Assembly: GCA_964444685.1 (NCBI GenBank)
Contig: CAYUIG010000059.1
Location: 1-18,153 of the forward strand
Direction: 5' to 3'
DNA from: CAYUIG01 sp964444685
Lineage (GTDB): Bacteria > Gemmatimonadota > Gemmatimonadetes > Longimicrobiales > RSA9
DNA: 18,153 nucleotides
The notes under the pieces are model-generated. The model saw only the letters and a list, made by a program, of their open reading frames with translations. It ran no database searches and was not told where the DNA came from. Positions within the stretch are counted from its first letter, which is position 1. Every line of letters begins with the position of its first letter. The position numbers and the translations under genes are program-made. Below are positions 1 to 6,267 of this stretch, in pieces.

Positions 1-26
1 GCGCCGCGAACGCGGCGGAAACCAGG

Positions 27-71
27 TGTTACTCATGTCCTGAGACAAACCTGTTACCTATGTCTCGAGAC
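27..71. repeat. Two 20-bp direct repeats, 25-bp period
   Basis: Copy A (27-46) and copy B (52-71) both read TGTTAC..ATGTC..GAGAC and match at 16 of 20 positions. They are separated by five bases. Paired direct repeats of this look are familiar to me from ends of IS481-like elements, whose transposase would then lie to the left of the window. No transposase coding sequence is visible here, so the mobile-element reading is an inference; the repeat itself is read directly. Confidence 0.5.
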
Positions 72-87
72 CGTACCCCCGCAGTTT

Positions 88-183
88 GCCTCCCGCTGCT
101 CGCCTCCCGTCGTCACCCGCATTTGACCCCGCAGTTGGCGCAGTACGCCTCCCGCTGTAACGCCTCCCGCCGTACGCCTCCCG
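88..183. repeat. GCCTCCCG repeat array next to the decarboxylase stop codon
   Basis: Five exact copies of GCCTCCCG lie at 88-95, 102-109, 147-154, 162-169 and 176-183. Spacing is 14-15 bases except for one 45-base gap. A second shared word, CCCGCAGTT, precedes the first and third copies, so part of the array looks like a longer duplicated unit. The last copy ends 4 bases before the stop codon of the decarboxylase gene. I see no gene in 1-187; this array and the direct repeats at 27-71 are all that it holds. Confidence 0.6.
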
Positions 184-187
184 ATGT

Positions 188-1591
188 TCAGCTTTCAAGA
201 AAAGCGATGACCTTCGAGATGTCCTCCCGCAATGTGCGGTGCCCCAGCACGCAAAACCGCAGCGCGTACATCCCGCGGACGCGAGTGGAGGAGATCAGAC
301 CGAGCCCGCTGTCGGCGAGACGTCGCACGAGGGAGGCGTTGACGGCGTCGGAATCGTCGGCGACGCGCCGGAAGCAGACGATGCCGAGGCGGGCCGGCGT
401 GAGCAGCTCGAGCACGGGTGAAGCGTCGATGCGAGACGCCGCCCACTCCGTCAAATCCAGAGTGCGGTCGATGGTCGAGCGGAACGCGTCGAGTCCGAAC
501 GTGCGGATGGACAGCCACACCTTCAGGGCGCGCGCCGAGCGGGTGAGCTGGATGCCGCGCTCGCCGAAGTTGACCGCGCCCTCGCCGTGGTCGAACGACT
601 CGGTGCGGCGGCGCGTCGAGGTGTCCTGGAGGTAGGCGGGCGCGACGTGGAACGCGCGTTCGAGCGCGTCGCCGTCGCGGACGAGCAGGCAGCCGCACTC
701 GAAGGGCTGGTAGAGCCATTTGTGCGGATCCAGCGCCACGGAGTCCGCACGTGCAAGCCCGTCCAACAGTGCGCGTCCGCGCTCCGTCAGGACCGCGAAG
801 CCGCCGTACGCGGCGTCGACGTGCAGCCAGAGGCCGAACTCGTCGCACAGATCGGCGAGCGCCGGCAGGGGATCCACCGCGCCCGTGCTCGTCGTCCCGG
901 CGCTCGCCACCACGAGGAACGGCTTCAGGTCGTCCGTCCGATCCGATTCCACAGCAGCGCGCAGGGCCTCGACGGAGAGGCGGTCGGAAGAGTCGACCGC
1001 GATCCTGCGGATGCGATCGTCGCCGAACCCGAGCACGCGCAGCGCCCGCGGCACGGAGGAGTGCGCCTCCTCGGAGATGTACGCCACCGCGAGCGGGTCA
1101 TGCGCGCCGAAGCGGTCGATGCGGGCGCAGGCGATCGCGGTGAGGTTTGCGGCGGAGCCGCCGCTCACGAACAGCCCCGACGCCGACGGCGGATACCCGA
1201 TCCAGGAGCGGAACCAGTCGAGCACGACGAGCTCGACGGTGGACGCGCCGGAGGATCCGAGCCACGTGCCCTGGAACACGTCGAATCCGGCCGCGATGAA
1301 GTCGGCGAGCACGCCCGGCCACGTCGGCGACCCCGGCACGAACGCAAGGAAGCGCGGGTGATCGACGCGCACACCGTGCGCGAGGATGTCGTCGGTGAGC
1401 GTGCGCAGCAGCACGTCGAACGGTGCAGGGGAAGCGTCGCCGACGAGTGGTTCAAGCGCAGCGCGCGGCGCGCCGCGCCACGCCGGCTGTTCGTCGAGCG
1501 TGGCGATTCTCTCAACGAGTCGGTCGACCACGGCGTAGCCCATGCGGCGCATGGTCTCGGGGTCGAGCTCGAGCGGATCGTGTTCGTTCAC
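188..1591 (-). CDS. Group II pyridoxal-phosphate-dependent decarboxylase (aromatic amino acid / glutamate decarboxylase family)
   Basis: This is a fold-type I PLP enzyme that decarboxylates an L-amino acid to its amine. Visible family motifs, numbered from the GTG start: HPRFLAFVP (about 78-86), the phosphate-contacting SGGSAANLTAI (143-153), EEAHSS with the ring-stacking His at about 177, DAAYGG with the PLP-nitrogen Asp at about 259, and DPHKW with the Schiff-base Lys at about 291. The length (467 aa) is normal for the family. I chose GTG at 1591, which gives MNEHDPLELDPETMRRMGY, a usual N-terminus; a TTG at 1627 would add 12 unlikely residues and leave only 29 bases before the divergent gene. 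Neither start has a clear ribosome binding site. Substrate (tryptophan, tyrosine, DOPA, glutamate) cannot be told from sequence alone; no transporter or pathway partner is adjacent. Confidence 0.9.
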   Translation of the reverse strand: MNEHDPLELDPETMRRMGYAVVDRLVERIATLDEQPAWRGAPRAALEPLVGDASPAPFDVLLRTLTDDILAHGVRVDHPRFLAFVPGSPTWPGVLADFIAAGFDVFQGTWLGSSGASTVELVVLDWFRSWIGYPPSASGLFVSGGSAANLTAIACARIDRFGAHDPLAVAYISEEAHSSVPRALRVLGFGDDRIRRIAVDSSDRLSVEALRAAVESDRTDDLKPFLVVASAGTTSTGAVDPLPALADLCDEFGLWLHVDAAYGGFAVLTERGRALLDGLARADSVALDPHKWLYQPFECGCLLVRDGDALERAFHVAPAYLQDTSTRRRTESFDHGEGAVNFGERGIQLTRSARALKVWLSIRTFGLDAFRSTIDRTLDLTEWAASRIDASPVLELLTPARLGIVCFRRVADDSDAVNASLVRRLADSGLGLISSTRVRGMYALRFCVLGHRTLREDISKVIAFLES

Positions 1592-1656
1592 GTGGGGGAG
1601 ACTGGCGCGGTTGCACGATTCAGGCAACCTTGAGGAATCGTCCTCCTGGAGGCCGC

Positions 1657-2460
1657 ATGTCCCGAACGGCCGCCGCAGCGCTCATCATCGCCACGTTCGT
1701 CGCCGCACCCGCCCACGCGCAGGATATCGAGGGCACGGTGATCGACGGCGCTGGCGATCCCATCATCGCGGCCGGGATCGAGCTGGTGGATCCCGACGGC
1801 ACCGTTCGCGACACCGCACTCAGCGATCTGGACGGCGCGTTCACCCTGCACGCGCCGTTTCCCGGGCTGTGGGGACTGCGTGTGGCGCGCATCGGCTTCG
1901 ACAGCGTGCGCGTCGACTCGCTGCGTGTCGGCGGCGGCGAACGTGTGACCGTGGTCGTGCGCATGGGCGAACGCGCGATCGCGCTCGAGCCGATCGAGGT
2001 CACGGCGCGGCGGATCACGAGCGCGCGGCTTGCCGCGTTCTACCAGCGCGTGGAACGTTCGCGCGCACTCGGGATCGGTGACGTGCTCGGCCGCGCGGAG
2101 ATCGAAGCGCGGGGCGCCGTCGCCACGACGGACCTGCTGCGCACGATCCCGAGTGTGCGCATCGAGCGGCAGGGACTGCTCCGGCTGCGCGGCTGTTCGC
2201 CGAAGCTGTACGTCGACGGCGTGCTGCTCAATCGCTTCGGTACGGTGAGCCTCGATGAGGTGTCGCTCCCGGGCGATGTCGAGGGCATCGAGGTCTACCG
2301 GGGGTTCGCGCAGATGCCGGCGGAGTTCCCGGATCCCGACGGCTGCGGCGTCGTGCTGGTGTGGACGCGTCGCGCGGTGGAGGGCGGCCGGCCATGGGAC
2401 TGGAAGCGGCTGCTGCTCGCGCTGGGCGGGATCGCGCTCGTGATCTGGCTGGTGAAATGA
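1657..2460 (+). CDS. Carboxypeptidase-regulatory-like / TonB-plug domain protein without a barrel
   Basis: A 267-aa exported protein. Residues 1-22 form a signal peptide ending AHAQ. Residues 24-103 look like a carboxypeptidase regulatory-like beta sandwich (GTVIDGAGDPIIAAGIEL, then DLDGAFTL). Residues about 140-237 resemble a TonB-receptor plug: a TTDLLRTIPSV segment, RLRGC, LYVDGVLLN, and VEGIEVYRG. Where a TonB-dependent receptor would continue into a roughly 600-residue barrel, this protein ends with a basic stretch and one hydrophobic helix (250-266). Two cysteines (180, 230) may form a disulfide. ATG 1657 follows GGAGG at 1648-1652, which fixes the start. It is probably anchored by the C-terminal helix and acts as a binding or scaffold module; its ligand is unknown. 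A terminator lies immediately after the stop. Confidence 0.82.
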   Translation: MSRTAAAALIIATFVAAPAHAQDIEGTVIDGAGDPIIAAGIELVDPDGTVRDTALSDLDGAFTLHAPFPGLWGLRVARIGFDSVRVDSLRVGGGERVTVVVRMGERAIALEPIEVTARRITSARLAAFYQRVERSRALGIGDVLGRAEIEARGAVATTDLLRTIPSVRIERQGLLRLRGCSPKLYVDGVLLNRFGTVSLDEVSLPGDVEGIEVYRGFAQMPAEFPDPDGCGVVLVWTRRAVEGGRPWDWKRLLLALGGIALVIWLVK

Positions 2461-2464
2461 AAAA

Positions 2465-2488
2465 GGGCCCGCGGCGAACCGCGGGCCC
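2465..2488. terminator. Bidirectional intrinsic terminator
   Basis: A perfect 10-bp GC stem (2465-2474 with 2479-2488) closes a CGAA tetraloop. Five A residues (2460-2464) precede it, giving TTTTT after the stem on the minus strand, and TT follows it on the plus strand. It sits between converging genes, 4 bases after the plug-protein stop and 23 bases beyond the cold-shock stop, so it most likely ends the cold-shock transcript efficiently and the plug-protein transcript less so. Confidence 0.85.
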
Positions 2489-2511
2489 TTCGTCATGACG
2501 GAAGGAACGGC

Positions 2512-2829
2512 CTAGTAGCGACGCGGGCCGCCCTGGCCGCGGCCGGCACCGCCGCGGGGCGAGCCCGAGCCGTAGCCGCCCTCACGCCGCTGGCCGCCAC
2601 CCTGCGGCGGGTTCGCCGGCGGGTTCAGCCGCTCGACGTTCGCCGCCTTCGGGCCCTTGGCCTCCTCGATCACGTCGAACTCGACCGGCTCCCCCTCGTA
2701 CAGCACCTTGAATCCGCTGCCGGAAATGGCGCTGTAGTGGACGAAGACGTCCGGGCCATCCTCACGCTGAAGGAAGCCGTACCCCTTCTCCTGGGAGAAC
2801 CACTTGACCGTGCCGTTCGTACGAGCCAT
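2512..2829 (-). CDS. Cold-shock domain protein with Gly/Arg-rich tail
   Basis: A 105-aa single-stranded nucleic acid binding protein, an RNA chaperone by family. Residues 1-68 are a complete cold-shock domain: GTVKWF (6-11), RNP1-like KGYGFLQ (15-21), RNP2-like DVFVHYSAI (27-35), then EGEPVEFDVIEEAKGPKAANV. Residues 69-105 are a proline- then Gly/Arg-rich tail with RGG and GGPRRY, longer than the compact 65-70 aa enterobacterial type. ATG 2829 has AGGAG a few bases upstream on the minus strand; the reading frame stays open far upstream, but that extension has no homology-like content. A likely promoter at 3071-3042 gives a leader of about 200 bases, which is common for regulated cold-shock genes, and the leader contains a terminator-like hairpin. 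Confidence 0.95.
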   Translation of the reverse strand: MARTNGTVKWFSQEKGYGFLQREDGPDVFVHYSAISGSGFKVLYEGEPVEFDVIEEAKGPKAANVERLNPPANPPQGGGQRREGGYGSGSPRGGAGRGQGGPRRY

Positions 2830-2937
2830 CGCTGCAACTCCTGATGTGTAGGGTCTGTCGTGTTGCGGTGGGGCTGCGATGTCCCGTACCCGGCAACCGA
2901 CTCGTGCCGCGTATTCCTCGCCACGCGGCGGGCGAAT

Positions 2938-2974
2938 AAAAAAGGGGAACCCGCTCCGTCTCTCGCAGGTCCCC
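2938..2974 (-). terminator. Terminator-like hairpin inside the cold-shock gene leader (possible attenuator)
   Basis: On the minus strand, 2974-2965 pairs with 2954-2944 to form a 10-bp stem with one bulged U and one G-U pair, closing a 10-base loop (2964-2955). It is followed at once by six U residues (2943-2938). This is a textbook intrinsic terminator shape, yet it sits 108 bases before the cold-shock start codon and about 60 bases after the predicted transcription start. No minus-strand gene lies upstream that would need it. It may be a leader attenuator or the end of a short leader RNA. Confidence 0.65.
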
Positions 2975-3041
2975 ACGGGGTCATCGGCCGGCCTCCGGCC
3001 CGGCGCACTGCATTCGGAAACCGCCCGCGTCAGCGACATCC

Positions 3042-3071
3042 AAGCTAGACGGAGCGCCAGCAGGCGGTCAA
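3042..3071 (-). promoter_or_regulatory. Sigma-70-type promoter for the cold-shock gene
   Basis: On the minus strand, TTGACC (3071-3066) and TAGCTT (3047-3042) are separated by 18 bases. The predicted start of transcription is near 3035, giving an untranslated leader of about 205 bases. The -35 is strong and the -10 moderate for a GC-rich genome. Confidence 0.55.
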
Positions 3072-3079
3072 GGGCACGA

Positions 3080-3108
3080 TTGACGATACCCGAGCGGGTG
3101 CCTACCCT
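3080..3108 (+). promoter_or_regulatory. Sigma-70-type promoter for the 109-aa gene and the SDR gene
   Basis: TTGACG (3080-3085), a 17-base spacer, and TACCCT (3103-3108). Transcription would start near 3115, immediately before GGGAGG (3116-3121) and the ATG at 3126, so the leader is very short. Its -35 box is 8 bases from the -35 box of the divergent cold-shock promoter. Confidence 0.55.
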
Positions 3109-3125
3109 CCTGCCCGGGAGGTACC

Positions 3126-3455
3126 ATGGCAAAGACGAAAGAGGCGCCCGCAGGAGGCGCATTCAGGCTGCGCGTGTCCGACGTGCTCGAAGTCCCGCTG
3201 CGCGGGATACTGGTCCGCTTCCGGGTGCTGGACGGCCGCCCCTCGATCGGCGACCTGAAGCCCGGCCGCCAGCTCCGCATGGCCGGCCCCGACGGCGCCG
3301 AACGCACCGTGACGATCGTGGACCACGCCGTGACCGGCGGACGCCAGACGCAGGAGCGGCTCGATACGCTGCGCGAGCTGGACGTGATCGTCTCGGCGGA
3401 GGAGGGCCGTCCGATCGGTCTCGGCTGGACCGCCAGCGGGCCCGTGCGCGAGTAG
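3126..3455 (+). CDS. Small protein resembling a stand-alone translation-factor domain 2 (EF-Tu domain 2-like)
   Basis: I do not recognise a named family. The 109-aa protein has no signal peptide or membrane segment. Residues 12-95 follow the pattern of the beta barrel found as domain 2 in EF-Tu-like GTPases: FRLRVSDVLEVPLRGILV, a gap, then a DLKPGRQLRM turn, and a TVTIVDHAV strand. No G domain is present, so if it has this fold it may bind RNA or a protein partner rather than hydrolyse GTP. The start is set by GGGAGG four bases before the ATG. The stop is four bases before the SDR gene ATG, so the two are very likely co-transcribed from the promoter at 3080-3108. The fold assignment is a pattern-level inference. 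Confidence 0.75.
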   Translation: MAKTKEAPAGGAFRLRVSDVLEVPLRGILVRFRVLDGRPSIGDLKPGRQLRMAGPDGAERTVTIVDHAVTGGRQTQERLDTLRELDVIVSAEEGRPIGLGWTASGPVRE

Positions 3456-3459
3456 ACGC

Positions 3460-4440
3460 ATGGCCGGCCGCCTCGTCTTCCTGACGGGGGCCACCGGCTT
3501 CATCGGCGGCCGCGTCGCCCGCGCGTTCCTCGCCCGCGGCGACCGCGTCCGCTGCCTCGTCCGCGAACCGCGTCGCGCCGCCGCACTCGAGAGCGGCGGC
3601 GCCGAGCTCATTCCCGGCGACATCACCGATCCGGTCGCGCTCGAGCACGGCTGCCGCAACGCCGACCTCGCCATTCACCTCGCCGCATTGTACGACCTCG
3701 GCCCGGTCGATGCCGCCGAGATGGAGCGCGTCAACGTGGACGGCACCGCGGACTTCCTGCGCGCCGCGCGCAACGCGGGCGTGCCGAAGACCGTGTACAT
3801 CTCGACCACGGCTGCACTGGGTCCCGCACCGAACGGCGTGGGGGACGAGCAGATGCGCTGGTCGATTCCGTTCCCCAGCCTCTACCACCGCACCAAGACG
3901 CGCGCACACGAGCTCGCACTCGAAGCACAGAAGCGTGGCGACCCGGTCGTGATCGTGTGCCCGGCGTTCGTCTATGGTCCGGGCGACGAAGGCCCGGGCG
4001 GCATGTTCCTGCGCGATCTGCTGCGCGGCCGACTGCCCGGACTGCTCGCCGACCCCGCGTGGTACTCGTACGTGTACATCGACGATGTCGTGGCCGGCAT
4101 CATCGCTGTCTGCGATCGTGGTACCATCGGCGCGACCTACGTCCTGTCAGGCGATGGAATGACGCTGAACGAGTTCGCCGCGCGCGCCGCCAGGCTCGCG
4201 GGACGCAAACCGCCAAGGCTCCGCTTCCCGAACGGCCTCGCGCGCCTCACGGGCAGCCTGCTCGACCGCGTGTCGCGACGCACGGGGAAGCGCTTCAGCA
4301 TGAGTCGCGAGACCGTGCAGGTGTCCTCCGGCCACCGCTGGGTGCACTCGCACGAGCGCGCCACGCAGGAGCTGGGATACCGGCCGCGCAGCGTTGCCGA
4401 GGGTCTGCCGGAAACGATCGAGTGGCTGAAGACGCGCTAA
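3460..4440 (+). CDS. Extended SDR: NAD(P)-dependent epimerase / dihydroflavonol 4-reductase-like
   Basis: A 326-aa cytosolic oxidoreductase of the extended short-chain dehydrogenase type. The Rossmann dinucleotide motif is TGATGFIGG (9-17). The GDITDP segment (53-58), the IHLAA strand (72-76), the catalytic Ser region YISTTAALG (113-121) and the YHRTK motif (Tyr142, Lys146) are all present. CPAFVYGPGD (167-176) is the usual substrate-loop motif. The C-terminal third matches the epimerase layout (ATYVLSGDGMTLNEFA, then LGYRPRSVAEGL). The overall style is close to dihydroflavonol reductase and HpnA-like epimerases; the substrate is unknown. ATG 3460 is four bases after the upstream stop. The stop codon TAA (4438-4440) overlaps the oppositely oriented methyltransferase stop, with no room for a terminator. 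Confidence 0.9.
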   Translation: MAGRLVFLTGATGFIGGRVARAFLARGDRVRCLVREPRRAAALESGGAELIPGDITDPVALEHGCRNADLAIHLAALYDLGPVDAAEMERVNVDGTADFLRAARNAGVPKTVYISTTAALGPAPNGVGDEQMRWSIPFPSLYHRTKTRAHELALEAQKRGDPVVIVCPAFVYGPGDEGPGGMFLRDLLRGRLPGLLADPAWYSYVYIDDVVAGIIAVCDRGTIGATYVLSGDGMTLNEFAARAARLAGRKPPRLRFPNGLARLTGSLLDRVSRRTGKRFSMSRETVQVSSGHRWVHSHERATQELGYRPRSVAEGLPETIEWLKTR

Positions 4441-5081
4441 CGGCGCGTTGCGACGACGAGCTTCCAGGATCCCTCGCGACCCGCATCTTCCGGGTGCAGC
4501 CCGGCTTCGCGGATGGCGGCGAGGAGCGCAGCAGGGGGATGTACGAAGACGCGGAAGTCCTTCCGCCTCAGCTTCTGTCCGAAGTTCACGAGCTGCACGA
4601 AGAGACGTGACCACCACGCGTCCTCGGGGAAGCTGACCGCGAGCACGCTGCGCGTCACGCGCGCCGCTCGCGCGAGCAGCGCAACGCCCTCCGGATAACA
4701 GCAGACGACACGATCGAGGACGACGACATCGCGCGGTTCGACGTCCTGGAGCGTGGTGAAGTCTCCCTGCACGATCTGCACGCGGTCGGCGACGCCCTTC
4801 TCGCGCGCGAGTGAGCGTGCTGCGGAGACGAACGCGGGTGCGGCGTCGACGAGGAGGGCTTCGCGGGCGTTGCGATCGAGGAGCTCGAGCGAGAGATCAC
4901 CGATGCCGGCGCCGACTTCCAGGACGCTCTTGTTCTCGAGGGATGTCGTGCGCTCGAGGGTTTCGACGAGACGCCGCGCGCGATCGGTGATGCCCGAGCG
5001 GCGGTAGCGCTTCAGCTCGCTGCGTGCGCGCCGGTCGGAGAACACCTCCTCCACTCCCGCGGGCCCGCAGGCGCACGGCAT
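4437..5081 (-). CDS. Class I SAM-dependent methyltransferase, last gene of the paa-type operon
   Basis: A 214-aa methyltransferase. The SAM-binding motif I is VLEVGAGIGDLS (53-64); an acidic strand end LLVDAAPAF (77-85) and QGDF (105-108) fit motifs II and III. DRVVCCYP (123-130) and FRVFVHPPAALLAA (176-189) are characteristic of a bacterial subgroup of small methyltransferases with a Cys-rich N-terminus (MPCACGPAGVEEVF here). The subgroup recalls Mg-protoporphyrin methyltransferase-like enzymes, but the substrate cannot be assigned. ATG 5081 is one base after the stop of the zinc-ribbon gene (TGA-C-ATG), so translation is probably coupled to the oxygenase genes. Whether it acts in phenylacetate metabolism is unknown. 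Its stop overlaps that of the convergent SDR gene. Confidence 0.88.
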   Translation of the reverse strand: MPCACGPAGVEEVFSDRRARSELKRYRRSGITDRARRLVETLERTTSLENKSVLEVGAGIGDLSLELLDRNAREALLVDAAPAFVSAARSLAREKGVADRVQIVQGDFTTLQDVEPRDVVVLDRVVCCYPEGVALLARAARVTRSVLAVSFPEDAWWSRLFVQLVNFGQKLRRKDFRVFVHPPAALLAAIREAGLHPEDAGREGSWKLVVATRR

Positions 5082-5082
5082 G

Positions 5083-5274
5083 TCAGTCCGCTTCCTCCGG
5101 TGCGCGCCACTTGACCCAGTCGAACGCGGTATGGCAGCGGCGGCACCAGTAGGTGGCGACGGAGAGCTGCGGCCCGAACGGCGAGTGCAGCTCCGTTTCG
5201 TCCTGCTCGCAGAACGGGCAGGTCACGTGCTCGGGCAGGCCGAGCTCGGCGGCGTCGTGCAGCGGGCGCGCCAT
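5083..5274 (-). CDS. Stand-alone zinc-ribbon half of PaaD
   Basis: A 63-aa protein that corresponds to the C-terminal metal-binding end of PaaD. It carries CPFC (Cys19, Cys22) and WCRRC (Cys44, Cys47), with the diagnostic ETELHSPFGPQ between them and AFDWVKW after; in ordinary PaaD the same region reads like CPxC..SxFGxT..YRCxxC..PFDYFK. The middle Cys of the usual TACKALYRC stretch is absent here (LSVATYWCRRC). PaaD is a maturation factor thought to help load metal into the oxygenase; here its MIP18 half is encoded separately at 6267-6626. The start ATG (5274) overlaps the paaC stop as TGATG. It is short but clearly real on motif and operon grounds. Confidence 0.88.
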   Translation of the reverse strand: MARPLHDAAELGLPEHVTCPFCEQDETELHSPFGPQLSVATYWCRRCHTAFDWVKWRAPEEAD

Positions 5275-6095
5275 CAGTCCATCAGGAACGCGCGGTTCCG
5301 ATCGCCGCGCACGCGCCGGATCGTTTCGGCGTCCGGCGCGGTGCCGGTGGTGCGGCGGCGCGCGGCGTCGAAGTCGCTGAAGTCGAGGTCGAACCCAATC
5401 GCTTCATTCTCACCGACGACCTTCGCTGCAGTGAGCAGAGGCATGATGCGCTCCATGAACCGCTGGCGCAGCGTGTCGGCATCGGCGTCCATGATGCCGG
5501 CCGCCTGGAGCGCTGCGGCATGCGCGTTGTCACCGAACCAGCGCATCACGCCGAACGCATTCTCCAGCGCGGTTGCGATCGCTTCGCGCGGTTCATCGCC
5601 GCCGCCGGCGAGCCGCTTCACCCATGCCTGCGCATGCGCGAAGTGGAACTGCTCCTCATCGATCAGCTTCGCCACACGCTGCTTCAGCGGCGCATACGAC
5701 GAATCACGCAACGCCTCGAGCTGCACCGTCAAAGCCGTATCCACCAGAGCATTCAGCGCCACCAGCGCGGGCCAGTCCTTCGGCGAATCATCGAGCGTTT
5801 CGATGCTCGCGTACTGCTCCGGCGCGCGCCCGTGCTCGAGCGCATCGACGTCCTCATCGAAATCCTTCAGCAGCGCGTAGAGCAGCCGGCTGTGGCCCCA
5901 TTCGTCCTGCGCCATCGATGCGCACGCGATGCCGGCCTCCAGTTCGGGTGCGCCCAGCAGCCAGTCGGCGTAGCGGGTGCCGAGCAGCCGCTTGCTGTCG
6001 GCCAGCGCGAGGATCAGATCGCGCGTCGCGGCCCGGACCTCGGGCGTCAGATCCATTGCCGGCTCAGCCACGGACGCCCGTATCACGGTCGACAT
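5274..6095 (-). CDS. paaC: Phenylacetyl-CoA epoxidase subunit PaaC
   Basis: A 273-aa ferritin-like subunit that, by family, pairs with PaaA in the ring 1,2-epoxidase acting on phenylacetyl-CoA. Unlike the E. coli PaaC I remember, which lacks the first ExxH, this protein keeps QDEWGH (Glu65, His68), Asp119 in NALVDTA, and EEQFH (Glu148, His151). The helix-1 position that is a Glu ligand in PaaA appears to be Lys35 (ADSKRLLG). So the site is nearly, but not fully, di-iron-like. ATG 6095 is preceded by a GAGG about six bases away and overlaps the end of paaB by 32 bases; the internal ATG at 6056 has no such site. The stop overlaps the next gene start. Confidence 0.92.
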   Translation of the reverse strand: MSTVIRASVAEPAMDLTPEVRAATRDLILALADSKRLLGTRYADWLLGAPELEAGIACASMAQDEWGHSRLLYALLKDFDEDVDALEHGRAPEQYASIETLDDSPKDWPALVALNALVDTALTVQLEALRDSSYAPLKQRVAKLIDEEQFHFAHAQAWVKRLAGGGDEPREAIATALENAFGVMRWFGDNAHAAALQAAGIMDADADTLRQRFMERIMPLLTAAKVVGENEAIGFDLDFSDFDAARRRTTGTAPDAETIRRVRGDRNRAFLMD

Positions 6096-6267
6096 TGAAC
6101 ACCTCGTGCATGTGGTCGCGCGGGACGACCCACATGTCGAACCACTTCTCTTCGTCGTATGTGTTGTACGCGTAAACGCGCGCCAGCTCGTGATCGGGCG
6201 CGTTCAGGTTGCCGATGTGCCGGAGCGGCTCGCCCCGTGACTTGCGTGCGAATACCTCGTAGACCAT
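6064..6267 (-). CDS. paaB: Phenylacetyl-CoA epoxidase subunit PaaB, short form
   Basis: A 67-aa protein starting MVYEVFARKSRGEPLRHIG, which matches the PaaB signature (xYEVFxR..G..HRHVGSLxA). The middle holds ELARVYAYNTY and WFDMWVVPRDHM, matching the conserved helix and the IWVV strand. E. coli PaaB has about 95 residues, so this form lacks much of the C-terminal tail. PaaB bridges PaaAC dimers in the known complex. ATG 6267 overlaps the upstream stop by one base (TAATG); the longer open frame upstream has no PaaB-like sequence and is a shadow of the MIP18 gene. Confidence 0.88.
   Translation of the reverse strand: MVYEVFARKSRGEPLRHIGNLNAPDHELARVYAYNTYDEEKWFDMWVVPRDHMHEVFNVDRDTGVRG

Noticed and set aside
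587..1633. 348-aa plus-strand open frame opposite the decarboxylase
   Set aside because: Arg/Glu/Val-rich shadow frame with no motif; the minus-strand frame carries all PLP enzyme motifs.
1616..1640. CGATTC..GAATCG dyad between the divergent decarboxylase and plug-protein genes
   Set aside because: Arms of six bases with a 13-base gap are too short to claim an operator, and no promoter fits around it.
1588..2496. 302-aa minus-strand open frame opposite the plug protein
   Set aside because: Composition of an antisense shadow (His, Arg, Asp, Ala) and overlaps the terminator.
2830..3162. In-frame upstream extension of the cold-shock protein
   Set aside because: It crosses the predicted promoter and terminator hairpin and has no domain; the ATG at 2829 has a ribosome binding site and begins the cold-shock fold.
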